From Lentisphaeria bacterium (GTDB lineage: Bacteria > Verrucomicrobiota > Lentisphaeria > Victivallales > Victivallaceae): a stretch of 42,387 bases of DNA. Below are positions 30,397 through 38,127 of the stretch, piece after piece; the stretch's first letter is position 1, and the number at the start of each line of letters is the position of its first letter. Where the stretch lies: NCBI GenBank assembly GCA_900768515.1, contig CAAGDG010000185.1, positions 1 through 42,387 of the forward strand. The letters are read 5' to 3'. The notes below the pieces were generated by a model that was given only the letters and a program-made list of their open reading frames with translations, searched no databases and had not been told where the DNA came from. The translations under genes and the position numbers were made by a program.

Positions 30397-31479
30397 ATGG
30401 AAGCGTTGAACGGAATTGAACGAATTTCCCGCCAGCTCAAACACCTCCCGGTGGATCGGATCGCGGTCTCCGAGGAGTTCTGGAACCATACGCTGCGGCA
30501 CTGGACGGAACAGGGGGTTTTCCCGGCCGGCGCCTCGGCCGCCGAACACTTCAACCACGATCTGGACAAGTTCTGGACCTTCAATCTGAAGATCGACCCC
30601 CGGATGGCCGATCGGCTGATCGACGAGGACGCCGACACCCGGACCTTTCTTGACGGGAACGGTGCAAAATTGCGCCGCCACAAAGCGCACGATTCGACGC
30701 CGGAACACCTCGGCTACGCGATTGCGGAGCGGGGCGACTGGGAGGAGAAGGCGCGGCCGTTTCTGACGGTCGACCCGGTCCGGATCGATTTTGCCGGCTA
30801 CCGGGCGCGCCGCCGGGCGTGCGCGGAGCAGGGGCGGTTCTTCTGCTGGAGCGGCGTCAACGTGTTCGAGGCGATCCATCCGATCACCGGGCATGAGAAT
30901 CTGCTGATGGGGATGGCGCTGGATCCGGAGTGGGTCCGGGAGATGGCCGACCACTACGCGGAACTTCAAATCGGCCTGTTCGAGATCCTGTTCGAGCGGG
31001 AGGGGGTGCCGGACGGCATCTGGTTTTACGACGATCTCGGGTTCCGGGGGCGTCCTTTCATGTCGCCGGAGATGTTCCGGGAGCTGCTGATGCCGGCCTA
31101 CCGCCGTCTGATCGACTTCGCCCACGGCCGCGGACTGCCGGTGATTCTGCACTCCTGCGGTTTCGTCGAGCCGCTGCTGCCGCCGCTGATTGAATCCGGT
31201 ATCGACTGCCTCCAGGCGATGGAGGTCAAGGCGGGAATGGATCTGCTGCGGATCTACCGTGCATACGGGGAGAAGATCGCGCTGATGGGCGGTCTGGACG
31301 TTCGTCCGGTGGCCTCCAACGACCGGGAGGGGATCCGGCGCGAACTGGAGGCGAAGATTCCGGTGGTGAAGGGACGGAACGGATTCATTCTGCACACCGA
31401 CCATTCGATTCCGGAATCGACGGAGTACGAAACTTACCGTTATTTCCTGGAATGCGGGCTGGAACTCGGACGTTACTGA
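30397..31479 (+). CDS. UroD-fold methyltransferase, substrate-side candidate
   Basis: 360 residues, same superfamily as the upstream gene but clearly different. It has DGIWFYDDLGFRGRPFMSPEMFRELLMP and VILHSCGFVEPLLP (H252-x-C254). The third zinc ligand is an Asp (D335 in LHTDHSIPE) instead of Cys. This resembles UroD-type methyltransferase I of bacterial O-demethylases, which move a methyl from a substrate to the corrinoid protein. Assignment of donor and acceptor sides between the two paralogues is inferred. ATG 30397 follows a gagggggagaac ribosome site. Confidence 0.82.
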   Translation: MEALNGIERISRQLKHLPVDRIAVSEEFWNHTLRHWTEQGVFPAGASAAEHFNHDLDKFWTFNLKIDPRMADRLIDEDADTRTFLDGNGAKLRRHKAHDSTPEHLGYAIAERGDWEEKARPFLTVDPVRIDFAGYRARRRACAEQGRFFCWSGVNVFEAIHPITGHENLLMGMALDPEWVREMADHYAELQIGLFEILFEREGVPDGIWFYDDLGFRGRPFMSPEMFRELLMPAYRRLIDFAHGRGLPVILHSCGFVEPLLPPLIESGIDCLQAMEVKAGMDLLRIYRAYGEKIALMGGLDVRPVASNDREGIRRELEAKIPVVKGRNGFILHTDHSIPESTEYETYRYFLECGLELGRY

Positions 31480-31524
31480 AGATATTGTAAATCGAAGGCA
31501 AATTACCATACGGGAGGATCCAAC

Positions 31525-32148
31525 ATGACGGATTACGATGCTCTGAAGACGGCGGTCATCAAAGGGAAGCGGAACGAGGTCACCGCGATCGTCCAGGCGG
31601 CGATCGATGCGAACGAGGATCTCAACGCGATTCTCGACCGAGGAATGATTCCGGCGATGCGGGAGATCGGCGACAAGTTTTCCCGCAACGAGGCCTACGT
31701 GCCGGAGCTGCTGATCGCCGCCCGGGCGATGCAGGCCGGGCTGGCTCTGATCGAACCTCTGATCGCCGCAAGCGGACGCGAACCGCTCGCGAAGATCGCG
31801 ATCGGCACCGTCAAAGGCGACCTGCATGACATCGGCAAAAACCTGGTTGCGATCATGCTCAAAGGCGCCGGTTACGAAGTGATCGACCTCGGCGTCAACT
31901 GCGATGTCGCCAAATATGAGGAAGGGGTCGCGAAAGGGGCGACCATCGTCGCATGCAGTTCGCTGCTGACCACCACGATGCCCTACATGCGCGAGGTGGT
32001 TGAGCACTTCAGGGGCCGGGGCGTCAAGGTGATTATCGGCGGCGCTCCGGTGACGGCCGACTTCGCCGCCGAAATCGGCGCCGACGGTTTCAGCGAGGAT
32101 GCCAACGGAGCGGTCCGTCTGGTCGATTCTCTGGTCCGGACCGCCTGA
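31525..32148 (+). CDS. Corrinoid (cobalamin-binding) methyl-carrier protein
   Basis: 207 residues. The N-terminal helical cap domain (1-90, KRNEVTAIVQAAIDANEDLNAIL) is followed by a B12-binding Rossmann domain with GTVKGDLHDIGKN, the D99-x-H101-x-x-G104 lower cobalt ligand motif, then VIDLGVNC and GGAPVTADFA. This is the MtaC/MtbC/MtvC architecture. It carries the methyl group between the two methyltransferases encoded upstream. gggagga lies before ATG 31525. Confidence 0.95.
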   Translation: MTDYDALKTAVIKGKRNEVTAIVQAAIDANEDLNAILDRGMIPAMREIGDKFSRNEAYVPELLIAARAMQAGLALIEPLIAASGREPLAKIAIGTVKGDLHDIGKNLVAIMLKGAGYEVIDLGVNCDVAKYEEGVAKGATIVACSSLLTTTMPYMREVVEHFRGRGVKVIIGGAPVTADFAAEIGADGFSEDANGAVRLVDSLVRTA

Positions 32149-32169
32149 CCGGAAGAGGTGGCAGGAACG

Positions 32170-33603
32170 ATGATTCTTGAGGTGAAGCATTCCCGATCGG
32201 AAGAGACGCTCGCCGCACAGCTTGCCGCGCTCGGCGTTCCGCTCGATCTGCGCTGCGGCGGGGGCGGGCGCTGCGGACGCTGCCGGGTGGTGCTGCTTTC
32301 GGGACAGTGGCTGGTCGACGGCCGGCCGCTGTCGGTGACGGAGCCGGTTGAAGTTCTTGCCTGCCGGACCCGGCTGACGGGGGAGTCCGGGCGGGTCGAC
32401 GTGCCGGATTCCTCCCGCGCCGCGGAGGAGGGAAACACCGCGCTCGAATGGAACGCTCCGCCGCTGCCTTTTTCTCCGGAATCCGTGATCGGGATCGATC
32501 TCGGCACGACGACGGTTGCCGCGGTGAAGGTGTGCGGCGGCCGGGTGATCGGGCGGGCCGGAGCGTTCAATGCCCAGGGGCGATACGGGGACAATGTGGT
32601 GACCCGGATCGATCTTGCCGGAAGTTCTCCTACAGGGCTGGAGACGCTGCGCCTGGCCGCGGTGGAGACGGTGAACCGCCTGCTCGACGAGCTGGACACG
32701 GCGGACTGCGTCCGGATCGCGATTGCCGGAAACACGGTGATGAGTTCGCTTTTTCACGGAATCGACCCCTCCTCCATCGGGGTGATGCCGTTCACGCCGC
32801 CCTGCCGGGTTTTCCCGGTGCGGAGCGCCGCCGAATGCGGTCTTCGCGCTCCGGCGCGGGTTCCGGTGCTGACGGTCCCGGCGATTGCCGGATACGTGGG
32901 CGGCGACCTCACCGCCGGACTGGCGGAGGTCGGGCTGCGTCCGGGCGAGATGCTGGTCGACATCGGGACCAACTGCGAGATTCTCTTTGCGACGCCGGAG
33001 GGAATCTTCTGTACCGCCGCCGCGGCGGGACCCGCGTTTGAAGGGGCGGGCATCGCGTGCGGCAGCCGGGCGGTTCCGGGGGCGATCGACCGTTGGCGCG
33101 CTCCCGGGCAGTATTCTGTTCTGGGGGGAGAGGCCGCTTCGGGTGTCTGCGGTTCCGCGATGATCGATTTTCTGGCGGCGGGTCGGCGACTCGGATTCCT
33201 GAATGAGTTCGGGCGGATTCAGCCGGCGGCGGATTCATTCGAGCTGGCTCCGGGCGTTTCGATTTTTGAGCGGGACATTGAGCAGCTGCTGAAGGCCAAG
33301 GCCGCAGTCCGGGCCGGGATCCGGACTCTGGTCGAACACTGCGGCACCGGGGTGGAAAAGCTGATCCTGGCCGGCGGTTTCGCCCGTCATCTCGACCTTG
33401 GGAACGCGGTTGCGATCGATCTGCTGCCGGAGTGCCGGTGCGAGGTTGTCGGCAACACCAGTCTGGCGGGGGCCGCCCGGCTGGCGGTCCGGCCGGAGCG
33501 GATGGCGGAACTGGAGCGGCTGATCGACCTGCCGACCGATCTTCCGCTGAACACGCTGCCGCAGTTTGAGGACAACTATATCGACGCGCTGCTCTTACCA
33601 TGA
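32170..33603 (+). CDS. Corrinoid-protein reductive activase (2Fe-2S ferredoxin + ASKHA ATPase)
   Basis: 477 residues. The N-terminal ferredoxin-like domain has C29-x5-C35-x2-C38...C65, ligands for one [2Fe-2S] cluster. From about residue 105 there is an ASKHA ATPase (IGIDLGTTTVAAVKV, AIAGNTVMSSLFHG, LVDIGTNCEILF, LAGGFARHLDLGNA). This is the RACE/AE family that uses ATP to reduce Co(II) of inactivated corrinoid proteins to Co(I). Start ATG 32170; GTG 32158 is in frame. The last codon overlaps the next gene (ATGA at 33600). Confidence 0.93.
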   Translation: MILEVKHSRSEETLAAQLAALGVPLDLRCGGGGRCGRCRVVLLSGQWLVDGRPLSVTEPVEVLACRTRLTGESGRVDVPDSSRAAEEGNTALEWNAPPLPFSPESVIGIDLGTTTVAAVKVCGGRVIGRAGAFNAQGRYGDNVVTRIDLAGSSPTGLETLRLAAVETVNRLLDELDTADCVRIAIAGNTVMSSLFHGIDPSSIGVMPFTPPCRVFPVRSAAECGLRAPARVPVLTVPAIAGYVGGDLTAGLAEVGLRPGEMLVDIGTNCEILFATPEGIFCTAAAAGPAFEGAGIACGSRAVPGAIDRWRAPGQYSVLGGEAASGVCGSAMIDFLAAGRRLGFLNEFGRIQPAADSFELAPGVSIFERDIEQLLKAKAAVRAGIRTLVEHCGTGVEKLILAGGFARHLDLGNAVAIDLLPECRCEVVGNTSLAGAARLAVRPERMAELERLIDLPTDLPLNTLPQFEDNYIDALLLP

Positions 33604-34316
33604 ATTTCAAGCTTTTCTCATGCAACGTCTTCCGGCGGGAGCTGGAGTATCTGCTCCCCGCCGCTCCGCACCGGATCGAGACGGAGTTTCTGGAACTGGG
33701 CGAACATGCGCGCCCCGCGGTGCTGCGGCGCAAGCTGCAGGCCCGGATCGACAGTGCTCCGGAGTGCGACGCGGTGCTGCTCGGCTACGGACTCTGCGGG
33801 CGGGCGACCGACGGGCTGACTGCCGGAAAGGTTCCGCTGGTGGTGATCCGCAGCCACGACTGCTGCGGGATTCTGCTGGGAAGCCGTGTGCGGTTTGAAC
33901 AGGAGTTCGGCGACATGCCGAGCACTCCATTCAGTTCGGTCGGCTTTGTCGAGCACGGCGACTACTACTTCGAGGATGGGGAACTCCTGTTTGAGGACGG
34001 CTACGGCGCCCTGGTCGAAAAGTACGGCGAGGAGGACGCCCGGTACATCTGGGATGCGATGCATCCGAAGCTGGACGGGGAGTTGCGGCCGGTCCGTTTC
34101 ATCTCGACTTCGGAGATTCCGTGCGAGGAGGCGCGCCGGCGCTGCCGGGAGCGGGCGGAGGCCGAGGGCCGCCGTTTCGAGGAGCTTGCCGGCGATCTGC
34201 GGCTGCTGCGGATGCTTCTGGCCGGAGAGTGGCCGCCGGAGGAGTTCCTCACCGTTCCGCCGGGGGGGACGATCCGGCAGGTCGGGGACTGGAACGAGAT
34301 CATCCGGGTCGGTTGA
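33600..34316 (+). CDS. DUF1638 family protein of the corrinoid operon
   Basis: 238 residues. It contains CDAVLLGYGLCGRATDGL and VIRSHDCCGILLGS, the cysteine-containing segments I associate with DUF1638, a family often found beside methylamine/methanol-type methyltransferases; its function is unknown. The three clustered cysteines (L-C-G, D-C-C-G) and His suggest metal or corrinoid binding. It is coupled to the activase by a 4-nt overlap, so it is firmly part of this system. Confidence 0.8.
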   Translation: MNFKLFSCNVFRRELEYLLPAAPHRIETEFLELGEHARPAVLRRKLQARIDSAPECDAVLLGYGLCGRATDGLTAGKVPLVVIRSHDCCGILLGSRVRFEQEFGDMPSTPFSSVGFVEHGDYYFEDGELLFEDGYGALVEKYGEEDARYIWDAMHPKLDGELRPVRFISTSEIPCEEARRRCRERAEAEGRRFEELAGDLRLLRMLLAGEWPPEEFLTVPPGGTIRQVGDWNEIIRVG

Positions 34317-34353
34317 GCCGCCGTTGCAGTTGGTTGTCCTCCTGTGAGCTTCC

Positions 34354-34381
34354 GCGGATCGGGATTTGCCCGGGAATCCGC
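34354..34381. terminator. Possible hairpin between convergent operons
   Basis: GCGGAT-CGGG (34354-34363) pairs with CCCG and ATCCGC (34369-34372, 34376-34381) with a GGA bulge. No good T-run, so it is a weak bidirectional terminator candidate at best. Confidence 0.35.
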
Positions 34382-34385
34382 TTCT

Positions 34386-35258
34386 TCAGATATTGCCGAG
34401 CCGGACCCGGGTGAAACCGCGTTCTTCCGCCCGGGCCCGGATCCGGTGGAGCAGGGCCGGCGGTGTCGGGGGGCTTTCCCGGTAGCCGCCGGCGGGAAAG
34501 TAGGCGGTGAAGTGGAGCGGGGTGTCGGCGCCGAGTTCGGCTTCCACCCAGTCGAGGTAGGATTCGATCAGCCCGGGATTGTCGTTACGCCCCGGAATGA
34601 CCAGATTGGTCAGTTCCAGGTGGCCGCCAAGCTCCTTCCGGAAGCGGACGCAGTTCTCTTTGACCGGTTCGAGTGTGCCGCCGCAGAGGTCGCGGTAGAA
34701 TTCTTCGCTGAATCCCTTGACGTCGATGTTGGCCGCGTCGATCCATGGATAGAGCATCCGGGCGGCGTCGGGATCGGTCCAGCCGTTGCTGACCAGCACG
34801 GTCGCAAGACCGGCGGCGCGGGCGGCGCGGGCGGTGTCGAGCATGTATTCAAAGAAGACGGTCGGTTCGTTGTAGGTGAATGCGATCGAGGCGCAATGGT
34901 GGATTTTTGCAAGTTCGACCAGCCGATCCGGAGAAAAGCGCTGTTCCGGGAAGTCGTCCGGATAGCCGCTGCGCGAGAGCGAATCGTTCTGGCAGAAGCG
35001 GCATCCGAGGTTGCATCCGAAGGTGCCGACCGAGAAGGTGCGGCTGCCCGGCAGGAAGTAGTGCAGCGGCTTTTTCTCGATCGGATCGACCTGCAGCGCG
35101 GCGGGACGGCCGTAGGTGAGTGCGAGGAGTTTTCCCTCCCGGTTGAGTCTGACGCGGCAGTATCCGGTCCTTCCGGGGGCGATCCGGCAGCGGCGGGGGC
35201 AGAGTGTGCAGCGAAGTTCGCCTCCGGGAAGGGGTTCGCTGAAAAGAGCTTCTCTCAT
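34386..35258 (-). CDS. amrS: AmrS-type radical SAM enzyme (AmmeMemoRadiSam family)
   Basis: 290 residues. The N-terminal Cys cluster C17-x2-C20-x3-C24...C34 (CTLCPRRC...GYC) precedes the radical SAM motif C82-x3-C86-x2-C89 in GTFGCNLGCRFCQN. IAFTYNEPTVFFEY and NIDVKGFSEEFYRDL are typical of the PflA-like AmmeMemoRadiSam subgroup. The usual Memo/AMMECR1 partners are not in the window. Its start overlaps the stop of the AraC gene upstream (ATGA), so the two are translated from one message. Substrate unknown. Confidence 0.88.
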   Translation of the reverse strand: MREALFSEPLPGGELRCTLCPRRCRIAPGRTGYCRVRLNREGKLLALTYGRPAALQVDPIEKKPLHYFLPGSRTFSVGTFGCNLGCRFCQNDSLSRSGYPDDFPEQRFSPDRLVELAKIHHCASIAFTYNEPTVFFEYMLDTARAARAAGLATVLVSNGWTDPDAARMLYPWIDAANIDVKGFSEEFYRDLCGGTLEPVKENCVRFRKELGGHLELTNLVIPGRNDNPGLIESYLDWVEAELGADTPLHFTAYFPAGGYRESPPTPPALLHRIRARAEERGFTRVRLGNI

Positions 35259-36169
35259 GGGAGTTTCTCCTTCTCTCCTGCGCTCCAGCTGTTGTGCCGC
35301 CGGTAGACGCCCGGCGGGATGGTGTACTGGAGCTTGAACTGACGGTTGAAGTAGCTGAGGTTCGGAAATCCGTTGTTTTCGGCGATCTCCTTGAGCGGAC
35401 GCGCGGTCGAGAGCAGTTCCGCCGCGGCCTGCTGGAGCCGGCGGCGGCGGATGTAGCGGCTGACCGGCATCCGGTATTCGCGTTCGAACCAGCGGTAGAG
35501 CTGGCGGCGGCTGAGGTGGCAGAAACGGGCAAGTTCATCCACCGGAATCGGCCCGGAGAGATTTTCCGAGATGTAGTTTTCCACAAGTTTCATGGGGGGC
35601 GCCCCGGTATCCGGGCGCTGTTCCCCGGCGAGCAGGCCGGAGAAGTTCCGCCGGAAGAGGCCGAGGAGGATCCGCTGCAGTTCGATCGAGACGTCCGCCT
35701 CGGGAAACAGCAGATCCGGATCGGTGCGTTCCAGCAGCCGTTCGATCTCCTCCCGGAGTTCCGGTCCGGCCGCAAGGCGGAAATGGAGTTTTTCCACCTC
35801 GCGGCGGAACGCGCGTTCCAGCTCCGGCCGGTCGCCGTGGATGTAGAGCATGAAACCGAAGATCACCGATCCGGGGTCGACCGTTCGGCGCCAGTGCGAC
35901 AGATAGGGCGGAATCAGCACCGCGCCGCCGTCGCCGCCATGGAGTTCCAGGGGAACCGGTGTCGGGTAGTAGTGCATGGTCCCGCGGCACATCCACGACA
36001 ATTCCCAGTGGGGATGCCGGTGCGGAGTGGTATCTCCCGGAACAGCTTCAAATGTGTAGTGGACCAGTTCCGCCTGAAGGTGGAATGGTCCGATCCGGAG
36101 TTCAAGTCCCTCCGGAAGTGCCCGGTGCAGCAGAAGGTTGCGCGCGGTGTAGCCGGTGATCTCCGCCAT
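35255..36169 (-). CDS. AraC-family regulator
   Basis: 304 residues. The N-terminal cupin-like sensor (TTPHRHPHWELSWMCRG, an AVLIPPYLSHWRRT segment) is followed by the C-terminal double helix-turn-helix (about 205-300; PVDELARFCHLSRRQLYRWFERE and LKEIAENNGFPNLSYFNRQFK). GAGGAG stands 6 nt before ATG 36169. It is divergent from the sialidase/glycosidase operon and probably controls it. It is coupled to the radical SAM gene by a 4-nt overlap. Confidence 0.93.
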   Translation of the reverse strand: MAEITGYTARNLLLHRALPEGLELRIGPFHLQAELVHYTFEAVPGDTTPHRHPHWELSWMCRGTMHYYPTPVPLELHGGDGGAVLIPPYLSHWRRTVDPGSVIFGFMLYIHGDRPELERAFRREVEKLHFRLAAGPELREEIERLLERTDPDLLFPEADVSIELQRILLGLFRRNFSGLLAGEQRPDTGAPPMKLVENYISENLSGPIPVDELARFCHLSRRQLYRWFEREYRMPVSRYIRRRRLQQAAAELLSTARPLKEIAENNGFPNLSYFNRQFKLQYTIPPGVYRRHNSWSAGEKEKLP

Positions 36170-36236
36170 GGTGTGCTCCTCGGTTGCCGATCCTGCTTCT
36201 ACCATATCCCCCCTTTGGGCAAAAATCCAGTGGAAA

Positions 36237-36265
36237 TGGCACAATCGTGCAAAAAATGTCACAAT
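36237..36265. promoter_or_regulatory. Candidate AraC operator (direct repeat, 20-bp period)
   Basis: TGGCACAAT (36237-36245) and TGTCACAAT (36257-36265) are direct repeats 20 bp apart, about two helical turns, ending 7 bp before the -35 box of the rightward operon. This is the layout of AraC-type activator half sites. Confidence 0.45.
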
Positions 36266-36272
36266 TACAGTC

Positions 36273-36301
36273 TTTTCACCGTTGCCGAAAACTGGTATAA
36301 T
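36273..36301 (+). promoter_or_regulatory. Promoter of the glycan operon
   Basis: TTTTCA (36273-36278), 17 bp, perfect TATAAT (36296-36301). Start near 36308, about 43 nt before ATG 36351. Confidence 0.6.
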
Positions 36302-36350
36302 GAAAACGGAACAATCCAGAAGTTTACAAACACGGAAAGATGGATCAGAT

Positions 36351-38102
36351 ATGAGTTCGATCGAAAAATTTGACTGGCGGAAAATTGAAAACGGACTGCG
36401 GATTCCCGCGATTACCTACAGCGATCAGCCCTACGTGGTCCGCACCGACGACGGCGCCTGGCTCTGCTGCATCACCACCGGTTCCGGCGCGGAGGGCGCG
36501 GCCGGCCAGCATGTGATCACCACCCGCAGCACCGACTGCGGAAAGAGCTGGTCGGAGCCGGTCGCGGTCGAGCCGCCGGACGGAATCGAAAACTCCTACG
36601 CGGTGATGCTCAAGGCCCCCGGCGGACGGATCTTCATCTTCTACACGCGCAACTCCGACAACGTGCGGGAAATTCTCACCCATGACCGGAAGCAGACCTT
36701 CACCCGGGTCGACTGCCTCGGCCACTTCGTCTTCAAATACAGCGACGACCACGGCCGCAGCTGGAGTGCGGAGCGGTACGACATTCCGTTCCGGCTCTTC
36801 CGGTGCGACCGCGACAACGTTTACGGGGGAAAGCTCTGCTTCTTCTGGAACGTCGGCCACCCCTTCGCATACGGGGGAAGCGCCTTCGTCTCCCTGATCA
36901 AGGTCGGCGAAATGGGAGACGGCTTCTATCAGCAGTCGGAAGGGTGTCTGCTCAAGAGTCCGAATCTCTTCACCGTCAGCGACCCCGCCGACGCGGTCTG
37001 GGAGACGCTGCCGGACGGGGATGTCGGACTGCGGGCGCCGGCCGGAGGCGGACGGGTTTCCGAAGAACAGAATTTTCTGGCGCTCTCCGACGGCTCCTTC
37101 TATGTGACCTACCGGACGGTGGACGGGTATTCGGTCGAGGCCTACAGCCGCGACGGCGGCCACACCTGGAGCGCGCCGCGCTACATGCAGCACCCGGACG
37201 GCCGCCGGGTCAAGCATCCGCGCGCCGCGAATTTCGCATGGCGCTGCGGCAACGGCAACTACCTCTACTGGTTCCACAACCACGGCGGCCGGTTTGTCGG
37301 AGAGGAGCCGCGGATCGCCTACGAGGACCGCAATCCGGTCTGGCTGCTGCCGGGAGTCGAGGCGGATTCTCCGGAAGGAAAGGTGATCCGGTGGGGCGAA
37401 CCGGAGATTCTGCTCTACAGCGACAACCCGATGGTGCGGATGAGTTATCCCGATCTGGTCGAAGAGGATGGACGCTATTTCTTCACCGAGACCGAAAAGA
37501 ATCTCGCGCTGCTGCATGAGGTTCCGGCCGCGTTTCTGGAGAAGATGTGGACGGTTGCCGCCGGAAACCCGGTTGTGCCCGACGTTCCGGTTCTGTTTGC
37601 ATCCGGTCCCGGTCCGGCCGAACTCCCGGCGGCGGATCTTCCGGAACTCTTCAAGCGGAACCAGCAGGCGCACGATTTCCACGGGGAACGGACCCGGGCC
37701 GGGTTTGCGATCACCGGCGAGATCGCGCCGGGGGCGTCCGGGCTGCTGCTCGGCAACCGCGCCTCCGACGGCCGCGGACTGGCGCTGGAGTACACTTCCG
37801 ACCGGCGGCTGGTCCTGACGCTGGACGACGGCGCCGGCGAGAGCCGGATGGTTTCGGAACCGGTGCCGGAACTGCGGAAATTCGCGGTGATCGTCGACGG
37901 CGGTCCGGCCATCGTCAGCTTCGTCGCAGACGGGAAATTTCTCGACGGCGGTGACGACCGGCAGTTCGGCTGGCGCCGTTTCAACCCGGAGCTGATCCGT
38001 CGCCCGAACCGCTCGCCGTGGCGGGTGGGGGCGGGGGTCCTCCATCTGAAATTCTGGAACGACAGGCTGCAGACCGCCGACGCGGTTTCGCTGACCCGCT
38101 GA
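36351..38102 (+). CDS. Sialidase-like beta-propeller protein with C-terminal lectin-like domain
   Basis: 583 residues. The N-terminal six-blade propeller has three Asp boxes: STDCGKSW (60-67), SDDHGRSW (131-138) and SRDGGHTW (266-273). From about residue 430 there is a beta-sandwich domain (FAITGEIAPGASGLLLGNRAS, FAVIVDGGPAIVSFVADGKFL, LKFWNDRLQTADAV) of LamG/concanavalin type. No signal peptide is visible from ATG 36351, and extending upstream does not supply one, so it appears cytoplasmic. Substrate (sialic acid or another sugar) is undetermined. The next gene follows after 25 bp. Confidence 0.82.
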   Translation: MSSIEKFDWRKIENGLRIPAITYSDQPYVVRTDDGAWLCCITTGSGAEGAAGQHVITTRSTDCGKSWSEPVAVEPPDGIENSYAVMLKAPGGRIFIFYTRNSDNVREILTHDRKQTFTRVDCLGHFVFKYSDDHGRSWSAERYDIPFRLFRCDRDNVYGGKLCFFWNVGHPFAYGGSAFVSLIKVGEMGDGFYQQSEGCLLKSPNLFTVSDPADAVWETLPDGDVGLRAPAGGGRVSEEQNFLALSDGSFYVTYRTVDGYSVEAYSRDGGHTWSAPRYMQHPDGRRVKHPRAANFAWRCGNGNYLYWFHNHGGRFVGEEPRIAYEDRNPVWLLPGVEADSPEGKVIRWGEPEILLYSDNPMVRMSYPDLVEEDGRYFFTETEKNLALLHEVPAAFLEKMWTVAAGNPVVPDVPVLFASGPGPAELPAADLPELFKRNQQAHDFHGERTRAGFAITGEIAPGASGLLLGNRASDGRGLALEYTSDRRLVLTLDDGAGESRMVSEPVPELRKFAVIVDGGPAIVSFVADGKFLDGGDDRQFGWRRFNPELIRRPNRSPWRVGAGVLHLKFWNDRLQTADAVSLTR

Positions 38103-38127
38103 TTCTTCAACCAAGCAAGGTGAAACG

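Noticed and set aside
30142..32757. Very long open frame (871 codons) antisense to the corrinoid operon
   Set aside because: The opposite strand encodes recognisable methyltransferases and a corrinoid protein with all motifs. The antisense product is Arg/His/Pro-rich low-complexity sequence, as expected from the high third-position GC of the real genes.
34317..34385. Additional small gene between DUF1638 and amrS
   Set aside because: Only 69 bp with an imperfect hairpin; no ribosome site with a usable frame.
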